Counted from the first letter of the stretch, positions 25,534-35,607 are shown. The stretch: DNA of 64,000 nt from Pseudomonas sp. S09G 359 (GCF_002843605.1 NZ_CP025263.1:6313501-6377500); one strand, 5' to 3'. Made by a program: numbers and translations. Notes: generated by a model not told the origin, from the letters alone.

Positions 25534-25989
25534 TCAGGCCAGGCCGGACTCTACCAGCAGGGCTTCGAGCCCCATGAGGTCAGGCACCTTCGCCACATGC
25601 TCGCCCACCTGCACCGCCGCCAGCTCCAGCGGGCACAGCGGCACGTCCACGTAGCTCAATTCGCTGTCGAGCTTGTACGAGCGGGGAATGCCCTGGATCA
25701 CCAGCGCAATAAACTTCAGCGTCGGCCGGCCGCCCAAGGCATTCAACACTACGATCCGTGAGCGCTCGGCCGTTACGCTGGCCTCGCCGCAGGCGGCTTC
25801 GAAGCTGATCAGCGGAATTTGCCAATCGCGCCAAGTCACTTGCCGCAAATACCACGGCGGTGCATCGCTGGCCGGTTCGCCGCGCTGGAAGTCGATCAGT
25901 TCGGCCACGGCAACGTTGGGCAATACCAGATGGCGGTCAGCCAAGGGCAGCAGCAGGCCGGTGAGTTGGCTGGTGCGGTGGTCAAGCAT
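25534..25989 (-). CDS. chpC: chemotaxis adaptor ChpC (CheW-like)
   Basis: 150 residues, a single CheW domain: TGLLLPLADRHLVLPNVAVAELIDF (strand pair), WYLRQVTWRDWQIPLISFEAACG, SRIVVLNALGG and SYVDVPLCPLELAAVQVGEHVA. It would couple receptor PilJ or another receptor to the ChpA kinase. Start at 25989 overlaps the end of chpA by eight bases, so the two are translationally coupled. In P. aeruginosa chpB (a methylesterase) stands between chpA and chpC; here chpC follows chpA directly. The reading is supported by position more than by sequence. Confidence 0.85.
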   Translation of the reverse strand: MLDHRTSQLTGLLLPLADRHLVLPNVAVAELIDFQRGEPASDAPPWYLRQVTWRDWQIPLISFEAACGEASVTAERSRIVVLNALGGRPTLKFIALVIQGIPRSYKLDSELSYVDVPLCPLELAAVQVGEHVAKVPDLMGLEALLVESGLA

Positions 25990-28900
25990 GGGACTTGCTC
26001 CAATAGGCGATGCTGTCCAGCAGAGCCGACTCCTGATACGGCTTGCCCAGGTACTCGTTGACGCCAATGGCCATGGCGCGGTCGCGGTGTTTCTGGCCGG
26101 TGCGGGACGTGATCATGATGATCGGCAGGCGCATCAGCCGGGGGTCGTTGCGCACTTGGGTGGCCACTTCAAAGCCGTCCATGCGCGGCATCTCGATGTC
26201 GAGCAGCATCAGGTCCGGCGTGTGTTCTTCGAGCACGGCGATGGCGTCGATGCCGTCCTTGGCGGTCAGCACGTTCATGCCGTTGCGCTCCAGCAGGCGG
26301 CTGGTGACTTTGCGCACGGTCACCGAATCGTCCACCACCAGCACCAGCAGCGGGCGCTTTTTCAGTGGGTCATTGAGCATCAGCGGCGCATCCACCGCCT
26401 GCGCCGGCAAGGCCGGTTGCCGCGCGCGGATGTGCGCGAGCAGGTCGATGATCAACACCACCCGGCCATCGCCGAGGATGGTCGCCCCGGACAAACCCTG
26501 CACCCCGGCAAACTGCGGGCCCAGGCCCTTGACCACGATTTCCCGGGTACCGGCCATGGCATCCACATGGATGGCCACGCGCCGCTCGTTGCATTGCACC
26601 AGCAGCACCGGCACCGGCTGGTACTGGCCGAGCAGCTTGGGGCGAGCGACGGTGTGCAGCAGGTCGCCCAGGTAGAACAATTCGTAGCGCTGGCCGGCAT
26701 ATTCATAACGCGGCGGGTCTTGCTGATAGTGCCCGGCCAACTCATGGGGCAGCACGCGCACCAGGCCTTCGATGGTGTTGAGCGGGATCGCGTATTGGTC
26801 GTCCGCGCATTGCACCATCAGCGCGCGGTTAACCGACACGGTGAACGGCAAGCGAATGCGAAAATGCACGCCCGCGCCCGGCGTCGACTCAATGAACATC
26901 GAGCCGCCGAGCTGGCGCACTTCTTCATGCACCACGTCCATGCCCACGCCACGCCCGGAAATCTGCGTGATCTTTTCTGCGGTGGAAAAGCCCGGCTGCA
27001 AGATGAACTGCAACACGTCGCGGTCACTGATCTCCTGCCCAGGCGCGAGCAGGCCGCGCTTGATCGCCTTGCGCCGCACGGCCTCGAGGGGCACGCCAGC
27101 GCCGTCGTCGCGCATGTCGAAGACGATATCGCCGCCTTCGTGGGTCAGGTCCAGGCTAATCCGACCTTTCTCCGGTTTACCGGCCGCCAGGCGCGCTTCG
27201 CGGGATTCCAGGCCATGGTCGACGGCGTTGCGCAGCATATGTTCCAAGGGCGCGGCCATGCGTTCCAGCACGTTGCGGTCCATTTCGCCCTCGGCATTGC
27301 CGACGATGAATTCCACATCCTTGCCCAGCTCCTGCGCCACCTGGCGCACGATGCGTTTAAGGCGCGGCAACATGCGTTCAAACGGCACCATGCGCGTGCG
27401 CATCAGGCCTTCCTGCAACTCGGTGTTGATGCGCGCCTGTTGCTGCAACAGGTCGTGGGCATCCTCGTTGCGGCGGTCGAGGGTGTCCTTGAGGTCGAGC
27501 AGGTCGGAGACCGATTCGGACAGCGCGCGGGACAGTTGCTGCAACTGCGAATGGCGGTCCATTTCCAGTGGGTCGAATTCTTCATAGCCGAGGCGCTCGG
27601 CCTCGGCCTGCTGACGGCTGAGGATGCGGCCCTGGGTTTCGGTGTCGAGGCGGCGCAGTTGGTCGCGCATGCGCTCGATGGTGGTTTCCACTTCGGTGAG
27701 GGCGATGCGTGCGTCGTTGACCTGCTGTTCGATACGGCCACGGAAGATCGAGGTTTCGCCGGCCAGGTTGACCAGGTCATCCAGCAACTCGGCAGAAATT
27801 TTCACCATGTCGGCGGCAGGGTCCACCGCCGCTTCGGCCTTGCCCGCCGGCAGGGCCACCGGCGCCACCGGTTCGACGCTTGGGTGCACCAGGCTTTTGA
27901 TGCGCTTGATCAGCTTGTCCACCGAACCCACCGGCAAGCCATCGGCCACCGCGTCGATCATCTGCGCCAGGCGGTCATGGCAGCCTTGCAGCAGGGCGAA
28001 CAGCTCGGCGGACGGCGCGAGCAACCCGGCGGACAAGCCTTCGTAAAGAAATTCCAGCTCATGGGCCAGGTCGCCAATCGGCCCGATCTCGACCATGCGC
28101 GCGCCGCCCTTGAGGGTGTGCAGGTCGCGCAGCAGGGTTTCGACTTCCTGGCGATTGTTCGGCTCCGCCTGCCAGCGCAGCAATGCGGCACCGGAACTGT
28201 CGAGAATATCGGCGGCTTCTTCGAGGAATATTTCCAGCAACTCAGGGTCAGCACCCGAGGCTGGCGGCGCTGCAACCGGCGCAGTCGGCGTACTGTTCTG
28301 GCGCAACGCGCGCACCTTGGCGACCAGCTCCGCACAGTCGCTCAGGGGCTGGTGGTGCTGCAGTTCTTCCAGTTGCAGCGCCAGCCGTTCGTGGCTGGCC
28401 ATCAGCACCTGGGACAACTCGGTGGAGTAGCTGTAGCGGCGGTCCACCAAGCCTTCGTAAAGACCTTCCAGTTCATGGGCCAGGTCACCCACCGGGCCGA
28501 TCTCGGCCATGCGCGCGCCACCCTTGAGGGTGTGCAAATCCCGCTGTAATGACGACAACGGCGCCGCGCTCTCGGGCTCCAGCAACCAACGCTTGAGGGA
28601 CTGCCCGGCGCTGTCGAGGATATCCACCGCCTCTTCGAGGAAGATCTCGACGATCTCATCGTCCACCGTCGTGTCATGATCCAGCTGCGCCGTAGCGGCG
28701 CCCAGCTCCGAAATACTCAGCGCACGGCTGCCATCACTTTTGATCAAGCCCGTGGCGGACGGGTCGAGCGCTTCATCCAGCAGCTCGCGCAGCGCCTCGA
28801 CCCGTGCCGGCGCCGGGCTGATTTCCTGCCCTGCCGCCAGTTGGTCAAGCATGCTGATCAGCGCTTCATGGGCCTGGTCGGCCTCATGGAAAAACCGCTC

Positions 28901-31795
28901 GCTCACCGCCAGGCTGCTTTCTTCCACGGCGCCATACAGGTCGAGCAAGGCCTCGCAGAGTTCATCGATGGGGTGCAGGTCGGCGATGTGCGCGCCCTCC
29001 CCCAGGGTGGTCAATTCGTCCAGCAGCGCGGTGAGTTCCTGGCGCTCGCCGGGGTGTTGTTGCCAGCGGCGCAGCAGGCTTTCGGCGTCGAGCAGGATGT
29101 CCATGCCCTGGGCCAGGAAGTTGGCGATCAGTTGCGGGTCGCGCTTGATGCGCAGGCCGGTGCTCGGTGCGTCGAGCAGGGCTTGAAGCTGCTGGTCGAG
29201 CAGGCTTTGGGTGCGGTTGATCAGGTCCGTTGCACCCTTGATCGGCACCAGCGGGTCGCTGTCCAACTGGCGCAGCCCACGCTGGAACAGGCCCTCGGCT
29301 TCCAGCAGCAACTCCACTTCATCCAGGTCCAGCGGCAGGCGATGGGCCTTGTACTCGCGGGTCAGGTGATCGAGCGGGCGCGCCAGTTCGGCGATCGGCA
29401 GTACGCCGGCCATATAGGCGCTGCCCTTGAGGGTGTGCAGGGCGCGCTGCAGTTCATCGCTGACTTGCAGCGGCACGTGTTCGGCGGCCTGTTGCAGGAA
29501 GTGGTTGAGGCTGTCCAGATGGCTCTGGGCTTCGTTACGGAAGATCTCCAGCAGCATCGGGTCATGGGGTTCGGCGGCCGGTGTGCCGCTGGCCAGGGCG
29601 TGGGCACGGGCAGCCAGGGCGTCGACTTCATCGCGTTGGCGTTGGTCGTCAATGGCGAAGTCAGCGATCAGTTCCGGCAACAGCGCGACGGCTTCATCCA
29701 GTACCTGCTGCACGTCGGGGCCAAGAGCCACGCTGCGCTCCAGCACACGGTTGAGCAGGTTCTCCACGGCCCATGCCAGCTCGGCCAGCACCAGCGCGCG
29801 CACCATGCGGCCGCTGCCCTTGAGGGTGTGGAACGCGCGGCGCATTTCGCCCTGGGCGGTTTTATCGGCGCTGTGGGGCAGGTGGCGGTGCAGCACTTCA
29901 AGCACTTCGTCGGTTTCTTCGAGGAAGACTTCGCGCAGTTCGTCGTCGATAGGTTCTTCATCAGCCGGCGGCGGCAGCAGGCTACCGGGGCGCTGCAAGG
30001 CAGGCGGGTTGAGGCGCGAGGTGGGGCTGGCCAACGCGTCGAATTGCGATTGGCTCGGCGCTTCATCGGTGGAGAGCGCACCGTCCGGCGCCGCCAAGGC
30101 CTGGCGCCAGGGTTTTTCGGCGGGCAGGTAACCGAGCGCAGCCAGGCCCTGGGTGGCCAACTCCAGCACCCGTTCGCCGGCGGCGTCGGGGTCCTGGAGC
30201 ATGCGTTCCAGGTAGTACTCCAGGCTGCTGATCACGTCGGCGAAATGCGCCAGCTGCATTTCGGAGGGCGGGCTGTCGTGGCTCATCAGCTGTTCGTCAA
30301 CGTAATCGGTGCAGCCACGCATCAGGCTCGCCGCCCTCGGCAGTGGAATCATCGCCAGGGCGCCGCGCACCTGGCTCAACAGCTCCGGCAAGGATTCCAG
30401 GCGCTGGCGATCCCAGTCGGCTTCGAGGCAGTCGATCACCAGTTCCTTGGCCTGGCGCAGGCACTGGCAGGATTCGCGGATTACCAACTGGTGGATCTGG
30501 GTCAGGTCGGTGGTGGGCAAGCGGCTCTCTTCGCGGCTTTCCGGCTCGACCGTACCGACCATGCCGGCCAGAGTTGCCTCGACATACAGCAAGGCGCCGG
30601 CGACATCCATCAACACCGCGTCATTTGGCTCGCGCTGGCCTTGGGCCAGGCTCAGCACCACGGCAAGCTGGTCGATGATGACTTTGCGCGGCTGGCCGAA
30701 ACCCAGTACGGCGAGGGTATCGGCGATCTGCCGCAGCGGCGCGAGCAAGGCGTCGAGGTCGCTGGTGTGTTGGCGGTCGCTGCGCACGAACAGGTCGAGG
30801 CGCTCCTTGACCCGCACCAGTTCCTCACACAACGCACCGAGCACCGAGCCCATGGCATTGCGGTCCGGCCCGGCCAGGCGCGCGCGCTCGGCATCGACCA
30901 CGGCGCTGTCGGGCAACGCCTCATCCAGGCCGTAACGTTCCTTGAGGCTTTGCATGCGCGGCGTCGGCCGGGTGACTTTGGCCACGTAGAACAGCAGGCT
31001 CTTGAGCAGCTCATCCGGCGCCGGTTGGTTGATGCCGCCGATGCCCTGGGCCAGCAGGCGCTTGAGTTGCTTGTCGCTGGCCTTGAGCAGGCTGCGCAGC
31101 GCCGGGCTGTTGGCGATCACGCCGGTGAGCATGCCCTCGACCAGCGCCGAGGTGACTTGCCACAGCGGCAACAGCGGCGCGCCCTGGCACAATGCTTCGA
31201 GGCGCGCGAAGACCCGCGCCATGTCTTCCAGGTTGCTCGGGCCGTGGTCTTCGCGCAGCAGCCCGGCCAGGGCCTGTTGCAGCAGTTGGTGCCATTGCAG
31301 CAATTGTTCGTGCAGGTCCGGCGGCGCGCGCTGGGCCAGGGCTTCATCCGGCAGTGGGGCAATCGACAGCAATTGCGGGCTGAACAGGCTGGTTTCCGAC
31401 AGCAGGCTTTCGCCGCGGGCGCTGCGCAGGTCATTGAGCAACGGCAACACCACCAACGGCAGGTCGCGGCGCGCGCTGTGGATGCGGTCCAGGTACAGCG
31501 GCAATTGGCCGAGGGCCTGTTGCAGCAGGCGAATGCTTTCATCGCGCTGGCTGACGTGGCCGGCCTGCAGCGCCAAGGCCAGTGCTTCGATCTCTTCGGC
31601 CAACAGCGCGGCGCCGTAGAACTCGACCATTTGCAGCGCGCCATGCACCTGGTGGATGCCGGCCAGGCACTCGTCGAGCGCATCGCTGTCGGCGGTTTCG
31701 ACAAAAGCGTCCAGCGCCGAACGGGCCTGTTTCAAGGTTTCGGCAATGTCGCCCTTGACCCATTCGAGGGCCACGTAGTCGTGCCGGTCAACCAT
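25982..31795 (-). CDS. chpA: hybrid chemosensory histidine kinase ChpA (multi-HPt, CheA-like, receiver)
   Basis: 1937 residues. HPt-type modules carry HTLKG at about residues 653, 787, 1088 and 1225. Degenerate modules are seen near 45 (IHQVHGALQMV), 472 (SQVRGALAMIP, Ser in place of His) and 928 (LTTLGEGAHIADLHP, Thr). A CheA dimerisation region (about 1328-1440), ATPase domain (NAVDHGLESREARLAAG near 1525; GRGVGMDVVHEEV near 1615), CheW domain (about 1640-1790) and a C-terminal receiver (VLVVDDSVTVRKV; phospho-Asp in MLLDIEMPRMDG near 1865; lysine in YLGKPY) follow. It controls type IV pilus function through PilG and PilH. PAO1 ChpA is recalled as about 2470 residues with six HPts, so this one appears two shorter. 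Start at 31795 gives MVDRHDYVALEWVKGD. Confidence 0.93.
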   Translation of the reverse strand: MVDRHDYVALEWVKGDIAETLKQARSALDAFVETADSDALDECLAGIHQVHGALQMVEFYGAALLAEEIEALALALQAGHVSQRDESIRLLQQALGQLPLYLDRIHSARRDLPLVVLPLLNDLRSARGESLLSETSLFSPQLLSIAPLPDEALAQRAPPDLHEQLLQWHQLLQQALAGLLREDHGPSNLEDMARVFARLEALCQGAPLLPLWQVTSALVEGMLTGVIANSPALRSLLKASDKQLKRLLAQGIGGINQPAPDELLKSLLFYVAKVTRPTPRMQSLKERYGLDEALPDSAVVDAERARLAGPDRNAMGSVLGALCEELVRVKERLDLFVRSDRQHTSDLDALLAPLRQIADTLAVLGFGQPRKVIIDQLAVVLSLAQGQREPNDAVLMDVAGALLYVEATLAGMVGTVEPESREESRLPTTDLTQIHQLVIRESCQCLRQAKELVIDCLEADWDRQRLESLPELLSQVRGALAMIPLPRAASLMRGCTDYVDEQLMSHDSPPSEMQLAHFADVISSLEYYLERMLQDPDAAGERVLELATQGLAALGYLPAEKPWRQALAAPDGALSTDEAPSQSQFDALASPTSRLNPPALQRPGSLLPPPADEEPIDDELREVFLEETDEVLEVLHRHLPHSADKTAQGEMRRAFHTLKGSGRMVRALVLAELAWAVENLLNRVLERSVALGPDVQQVLDEAVALLPELIADFAIDDQRQRDEVDALAARAHALASGTPAAEPHDPMLLEIFRNEAQSHLDSLNHFLQQAAEHVPLQVSDELQRALHTLKGSAYMAGVLPIAELARPLDHLTREYKAHRLPLDLDEVELLLEAEGLFQRGLRQLDSDPLVPIKGATDLINRTQSLLDQQLQALLDAPSTGLRIKRDPQLIANFLAQGMDILLDAESLLRRWQQHPGERQELTALLDELTTLGEGAHIADLHPIDELCEALLDLYGAVEESSLAVSERFFHEADQAHEALISMLDQLAAGQEISPAPARVEALRELLDEALDPSATGLIKSDGSRALSISELGAATAQLDHDTTVDDEIVEIFLEEAVDILDSAGQSLKRWLLEPESAAPLSSLQRDLHTLKGGARMAEIGPVGDLAHELEGLYEGLVDRRYSYSTELSQVLMASHERLALQLEELQHHQPLSDCAELVAKVRALRQNSTPTAPVAAPPASGADPELLEIFLEEAADILDSSGAALLRWQAEPNNRQEVETLLRDLHTLKGGARMVEIGPIGDLAHELEFLYEGLSAGLLAPSAELFALLQGCHDRLAQMIDAVADGLPVGSVDKLIKRIKSLVHPSVEPVAPVALPAGKAEAAVDPAADMVKISAELLDDLVNLAGETSIFRGRIEQQVNDARIALTEVETTIERMRDQLRRLDTETQGRILSRQQAEAERLGYEEFDPLEMDRHSQLQQLSRALSESVSDLLDLKDTLDRRNEDAHDLLQQQARINTELQEGLMRTRMVPFERMLPRLKRIVRQVAQELGKDVEFIVGNAEGEMDRNVLERMAAPLEHMLRNAVDHGLESREARLAAGKPEKGRISLDLTHEGGDIVFDMRDDGAGVPLEAVRRKAIKRGLLAPGQEISDRDVLQFILQPGFSTAEKITQISGRGVGMDVVHEEVRQLGGSMFIESTPGAGVHFRIRLPFTVSVNRALMVQCADDQYAIPLNTIEGLVRVLPHELAGHYQQDPPRYEYAGQRYELFYLGDLLHTVARPKLLGQYQPVPVLLVQCNERRVAIHVDAMAGTREIVVKGLGPQFAGVQGLSGATILGDGRVVLIIDLLAHIRARQPALPAQAVDAPLMLNDPLKKRPLLVLVVDDSVTVRKVTSRLLERNGMNVLTAKDGIDAIAVLEEHTPDLMLLDIEMPRMDGFEVATQVRNDPRLMRLPIIMITSRTGQKHRDRAMAIGVNEYLGKPYQESALLDSIAYWSKSHA

Positions 31796-31861
31796 AACTG
31801 CTCCGCTTAGAATTCGTGGGTTGCTGGTGTTGCCCAAATCTCAACAATGATGGAGATCCAA

Positions 31862-31950
31862 TGTGGGAGGGGGCTTGCCCCCGATAGCAGACTGTCAGTT
31901 GATATATCTACGGCTGACCCACTGCAATCGGGGGCAAGCCCCCTCCCACA
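31862..31950. repeat. REPIN, class B, inside the pil-chp operon
   Basis: Complete inverted pair TGTGGGAGGGGGCTTGCCCC...GGGGCAAGCCCCCTCCCACA between the end of pilJ (31964) and the start of chpA (31795). Its stem would appear in the operon messenger RNA just upstream of the chpA ribosome binding site region. Confidence 0.9.
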
Positions 31951-31963
31951 TTTTGAATGCATT

Positions 31964-34015
31964 TCAGTCATCTGCCTGTTTCGGGGGCGGGAGGGTGAAG
32001 CCCGACACCGACCGCCGCAACTGGCTGGCCATCTTCGCCAAATTGCCGATGCTCTCCGCCGTGGCAGTAGACCCCGACGACGTCTGCGTGGTGATCTGCT
32101 GGATCACGTTCATGGTCAGGGAAATCTGCCCCGCCGACGACGTCTGTTGCTGCGCCGCGTTGGAGATGCTCTGGATCAGCGCCGCGAGGGTTTTCGATAC
32201 GCCTTCGATTTCTTCCAGCGCCACCCCCGCGTCCTGGGCCAGCCGCGCGCCGCGCACCACTTCGGTGGTGGTCTGCTCCATGGAGATGACCGCCTCGTTG
32301 GTGTCGGCCTGGATCGCGCGTACCAGGGTTTCGATCTGCCGCGTGGCCGCCGACGAACGCTCGGCCAGCCGTTGCACTTCATCGGCCACCACGGCAAAGC
32401 CGCGCCCGGCGTCCCCGGCCATGCTCGCCTGGATCGCGGCGTTAAGGGCGAGGATGTTGGTCTGGTCGGCAATATCGTCGATCAGGCTGACAATATCGCC
32501 AATTTCCTGGGAGGACTCGCCCAGGCGCTTAATGCGCTTGGCGGTGTCCTGGATCTGCTCGCGGATGTTGTCCATGCCGTGGATGGTGTTGTGCACCACC
32601 TCGTTGCCTTTGTTGGCGATCTCTACCGAGCGCTCCGCCACAGCCGAGGATTCAGCCGCGTTGGCCGATACCTGGTCGATGGACTGGGCCATCTGGTTGA
32701 TCGCGGTGGAGGCTTCGGCAATCTGCTGGGCCTGGTGCTCCGACGCCTGGGCCAGGTGCATGGCGGTGGCCTGGGTGTCCTGCACCGCGCCGGCCACTTG
32801 CCCGGCGGTGAGGTTGATGGTCGCCACCAGGTCGCGCAGTTGGTCGACGGAATAATTGATCGAGTCGGCGATGGTGCCGGTGAAGTCTTCGGTGACCGAG
32901 GCGGTCACGGTGAGGTCGCCATCGGCCAGGTCTTCGATTTCATCCAGCAGGCGCATGATCGCGTTCTGGTTGCGCTCGTTCTTCTCGGCGGTTTCATGCA
33001 GCTGGCGGTTGGTTTCGCGCACCATCACCAGGCCGATCAGGATGATCGACGCCAGCGCCAGCAGGCCCAGCACATAGCCGCCAATGGTGTCGAAACTGCG
33101 CCCGCTGGCCAGGTTTTCAAACCCGGTGGCCAGGTGCGAGGCTTCATCCAGCAAGGTCTGCGACAGGTTGAAGATATTGCTCGCCGAGGCGCGTACCTGG
33201 AACAACTGCGGCGAGGTTTCGAGGATTTCATCCACAGAGCCGGAAACAAACTCGAACAGTTCGGCGATTTCCGCCAGCCGCGCGCGGGCGTCACGGTCTT
33301 CGACCTGGGTGATGCGCAGGCCCGGGTTGCCGTTGAGCATGCCGTTGAGCACCTGGCCGAAACGCGCAGCATCACGGCCAAAGGCGTCGGCGGCCTGCAC
33401 GGCGGTTTCGTCGCCGGCCAGCACGGTGTTCACCGCACCCAAAATACGTTCGGCGAGCAACGACTGGCGCTGGGCCAAGGCCACCTGGCTGGCCGGGGCG
33501 CCGCGCTGCAGCAGGATATCGACGACCTTTTCCGACTCCATCTGCAACTGCGGCACGGTTTCGGCCAGGGTCGCGGCCACCTGGTGCAGGGACAGCACGG
33601 TCTGCTCGCTGGCAAGGATAGCGTCGGTGTTTTTCAGCAGCGCTTCCCAGTCGGTCTGCACCGCGCGCATTTCGGCGCGTACCGCATTGGGCGCGGCGGG
33701 CAGGCCGGTTTCCTGGTCGCCTTTTTTCAGATAGCCCCAGCGTTGGGCGAAGTCGTTGCGCGCCTCGCCCAACAGCTTGAACGCGGCAGCCTTGCCGGCG
33801 GCCGCTTCGGTGGCATTCTTGGCGATGCGCTGGGACAGCACGCGCAGCTCACCGGCGTGGCCGATGTACTGTTTGTCATAGGTGGACTGGGTGTTGAGGT
33901 ACGCGAAGTTGGCAAACAACAACATGATGAACACGATCAACGCGATAAACAGCACGATGATCTGCGAGCGGCTGCGCGACGCGGCCTGGGGCTTGGGCGT
34001 GGTGGCGGTGGTCAT
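31964..34015 (-). CDS. pilJ: type IV pilus methyl-accepting chemotaxis protein PilJ
   Basis: 683 residues. Transmembrane helix 1 ([20 protein letters not shown], about 18-37), a periplasmic region to about 320 with two PilJ-type helical modules ([17 protein letters not shown] near 58 and [19 protein letters not shown] near 190), helix 2 ([19 protein letters not shown]), then HAMP and a signalling hairpin whose tip reads [20 protein letters not shown]. It senses pilus retraction or surface contact and signals through PilI to ChpA. Start at 34015 overlaps the pilI stop by four bases. No CheR (pilK) follows, which raises the question of how methylation of this receptor, if any, is done. Confidence 0.94.
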   Translation of the reverse strand: MTTATTPKPQAASRSRSQIIVLFIALIVFIMLLFANFAYLNTQSTYDKQYIGHAGELRVLSQRIAKNATEAAAGKAAAFKLLGEARNDFAQRWGYLKKGDQETGLPAAPNAVRAEMRAVQTDWEALLKNTDAILASEQTVLSLHQVAATLAETVPQLQMESEKVVDILLQRGAPASQVALAQRQSLLAERILGAVNTVLAGDETAVQAADAFGRDAARFGQVLNGMLNGNPGLRITQVEDRDARARLAEIAELFEFVSGSVDEILETSPQLFQVRASASNIFNLSQTLLDEASHLATGFENLASGRSFDTIGGYVLGLLALASIILIGLVMVRETNRQLHETAEKNERNQNAIMRLLDEIEDLADGDLTVTASVTEDFTGTIADSINYSVDQLRDLVATINLTAGQVAGAVQDTQATAMHLAQASEHQAQQIAEASTAINQMAQSIDQVSANAAESSAVAERSVEIANKGNEVVHNTIHGMDNIREQIQDTAKRIKRLGESSQEIGDIVSLIDDIADQTNILALNAAIQASMAGDAGRGFAVVADEVQRLAERSSAATRQIETLVRAIQADTNEAVISMEQTTTEVVRGARLAQDAGVALEEIEGVSKTLAALIQSISNAAQQQTSSAGQISLTMNVIQQITTQTSSGSTATAESIGNLAKMASQLRRSVSGFTLPPPKQADD

Positions 34016-34536
34016 GCGGCAACATCCATGAAGCCTGGGGCCTGGGCCAGGGCAAAGGGGCTGAAGACCAGCCACAGCGGGTCGCCGTCGAACTGGCCCT
34101 GGATAAACGGTGCGCCGGGGTGGGCGCTGGCCAGCAGTGCGTCTTGTGCGAAATGTTGCATTCCCACCACCTCGTCCACCAGCAGCCCGACAAACAGGTC
34201 GTTGTATTCCACCACCAGCACCCGCCGTTGCTTACGCGCCTTGGACAAGGGCATGCCGAGGAAACCGCCCAGGTCCATCACCGGCAGCAAGCGCCCGCGC
34301 AGGTTGGCCACGCCCTTGACCCACGGCTTGACCCCGGGCATCAAGGTGCAGCGCGGCTCATGCAAAACCTCCGCGACTTCGCCCATGGGCGCCACGTACC
34401 AATGCTGCCCCAGGCGAAACCCGATGCCGCTCCAGCGCTGCTGGCGGGTTTCCTGGGACGGCAGGTCGGCGGCCAGCAGACGGCAGCGGCGGTCGATGTC
34501 CAGCAACAGCTCGAAGGCGGTTTGCGACTCGGTCAT
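34012..34536 (-). CDS. pilI: type IV pilus CheW-like adaptor PilI
   Basis: 174 residues, one CheW domain preceded by a 35-residue leader: [20 protein letters not shown], then [46 protein letters not shown] (the conserved G-V-x-N-x-R-G surface that binds kinase and receptor) and [20 protein letters not shown]. It couples PilJ to ChpA. The ATG at 34536 is 12 bases after the pilH stop and the end overlaps pilJ. Confidence 0.93.
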   Translation of the reverse strand: MTESQTAFELLLDIDRRCRLLAADLPSQETRQQRWSGIGFRLGQHWYVAPMGEVAEVLHEPRCTLMPGVKPWVKGVANLRGRLLPVMDLGGFLGMPLSKARKQRRVLVVEYNDLFVGLLVDEVVGMQHFAQDALLASAHPGAPFIQGQFDGDPLWLVFSPFALAQAPGFMDVAA

Positions 34537-34548
34537 GATCGCGTGCCG

Positions 34549-34914
34549 TCAGCCGGCCAGCACCTTGTTCAAGGTGGCAATCAGGGTTTCTTCGTCCACC
34601 GGCTTGGTCAGGTAATCCTTGGCGCCCTGACGCGCGCCCCAGATTTTGTCGGTTTCCTGGTCTTTGGTGGTGATGATAATGATCGGGATGCCGTTGGTTT
34701 CCGGCTCTTTGGACAACTGGCGCGTGGCCTGGAAGCCATTGAGGCCGGGCATCACGATGTCCATCAGCACGGCGTCGGGTTTTTCCTGGCGGGCCAGGGC
34801 CACGCCGTCCGCGCCGTTTTCGGCCTTGAGGACCTGGTGGCCGTGCTTTTCAAGCATGCCGGTCAGTTTGTACATTTCAGTCGGCGAATCGTCGACGATC
34901 AGAACGCGTGCCAT
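34549..34914 (-). CDS. pilH: response regulator PilH
   Basis: 121 residues, a stand-alone receiver domain. Acidic pocket in VLIVDDSPTEM, phospho-Asp in AVLMDIVMPGLNG (residue about 52), Thr/Ser switch in IIIITTKD and Lys in YLTKPVDEE. It is almost the same as P. aeruginosa PilH, which acts with PilG in setting pilus extension and retraction and cyclic AMP output. Start at 34914 (MARVLIVDDS) replaces a frame start four codons upstream. It lies 46 bases after pilG and 12 before pilI. Confidence 0.95.
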   Translation of the reverse strand: MARVLIVDDSPTEMYKLTGMLEKHGHQVLKAENGADGVALARQEKPDAVLMDIVMPGLNGFQATRQLSKEPETNGIPIIIITTKDQETDKIWGARQGAKDYLTKPVDEETLIATLNKVLAG

Positions 34915-34960
34915 GGTTTTCCCCACTACATTGGTCGGCGCCGGCCCTTGTGAGGCGGCG

Positions 34961-35368
34961 TCAGTGTGCTTGTTCTACTGCGGCGAAGGCAGGCACGTAG
35001 GCCTTGATCGCACCCAGCAGTTCTTCCTTGCTGAAAGGCTTGGTCAAAAACTGATCGACACCAACGATGCGCCCCTTGGCCTTGTCGAACAGGCCGTCCT
35101 TGGAGGACAGCATGATCACCGGGATCGACTTGAACGCCGGGTTGTTCTTCACCAGAGCGCAGGTCTGATAGCCATCCAGGCGCGGCATCATGATGTCGAC
35201 AAAGATAATGTGCGGGTGATGATCAACAATCCGGGCCAGGGCATCGAAACCGTCGATGGCCGTGATGACATCGCACCCCGCGTTCTTCAACAGCGTCTCG
35301 GCGGTGCGGCGGATCGTCTTCGAATCGTCGATCACCATCACTCTCAAGGCGTTGGAATGCTGTTCCAT
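34961..35368 (-). CDS. pilG: response regulator PilG
   Basis: 135 residues, stand-alone receiver with a short N-terminal tail. MVIDDSKTIRRT (acidic pocket), FVDIMMPRLDGYQ (phospho-Asp, residue about 58), VIMLSSKDG and FLTKPFSKEELL complete the set. It leads the pilGHIJ-chpAC operon and is divergent from gshB; the 239-base gap has no recognisable gene. In P. aeruginosa PilG stimulates adenylate cyclase and pilus extension. Start at 35368 gives MEQHSNALRVMVID. Confidence 0.95.
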   Translation of the reverse strand: MEQHSNALRVMVIDDSKTIRRTAETLLKNAGCDVITAIDGFDALARIVDHHPHIIFVDIMMPRLDGYQTCALVKNNPAFKSIPVIMLSSKDGLFDKAKGRIVGVDQFLTKPFSKEELLGAIKAYVPAFAAVEQAH

Positions 35369-35607
35369 ATCTGCTCTACCATCGCCACAGCGAATCGGTT
35401 TTCGGTGTGTACTGCCTGATGTTGCACAGGATGAGCGCCGCAAGCCTTGGAATTCAAGGGCTGCTGCGCCGTGGCAGTCTTTTTAGCACAGTCTTGGGGT
35501 GCAATCTATCGAGGCACCCGCCAGGTGGTTTTTCCTTGACCCACAACAGCCACAGCGCCACTCTGACGCCACTTTTATGCGCCCTAATTTGCTAGAGGAA
35601 ATCCCCC

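Noticed and set aside
25673..31810. Very long plus-strand open frames (958 and 1044 codons) opposite chpA
   Set aside because: They are antisense shadows of a GC-rich gene. The minus-strand frame has clear HPt, kinase, CheW and receiver motifs; the plus-strand products are rich in H, Q, R and V with no recognisable domain.
31862..31950. Intrinsic terminator splitting pilJ from chpA
   Set aside because: The stem is a standard class B REPIN without a T-tract. It may affect expression, but a terminator call cannot be supported.
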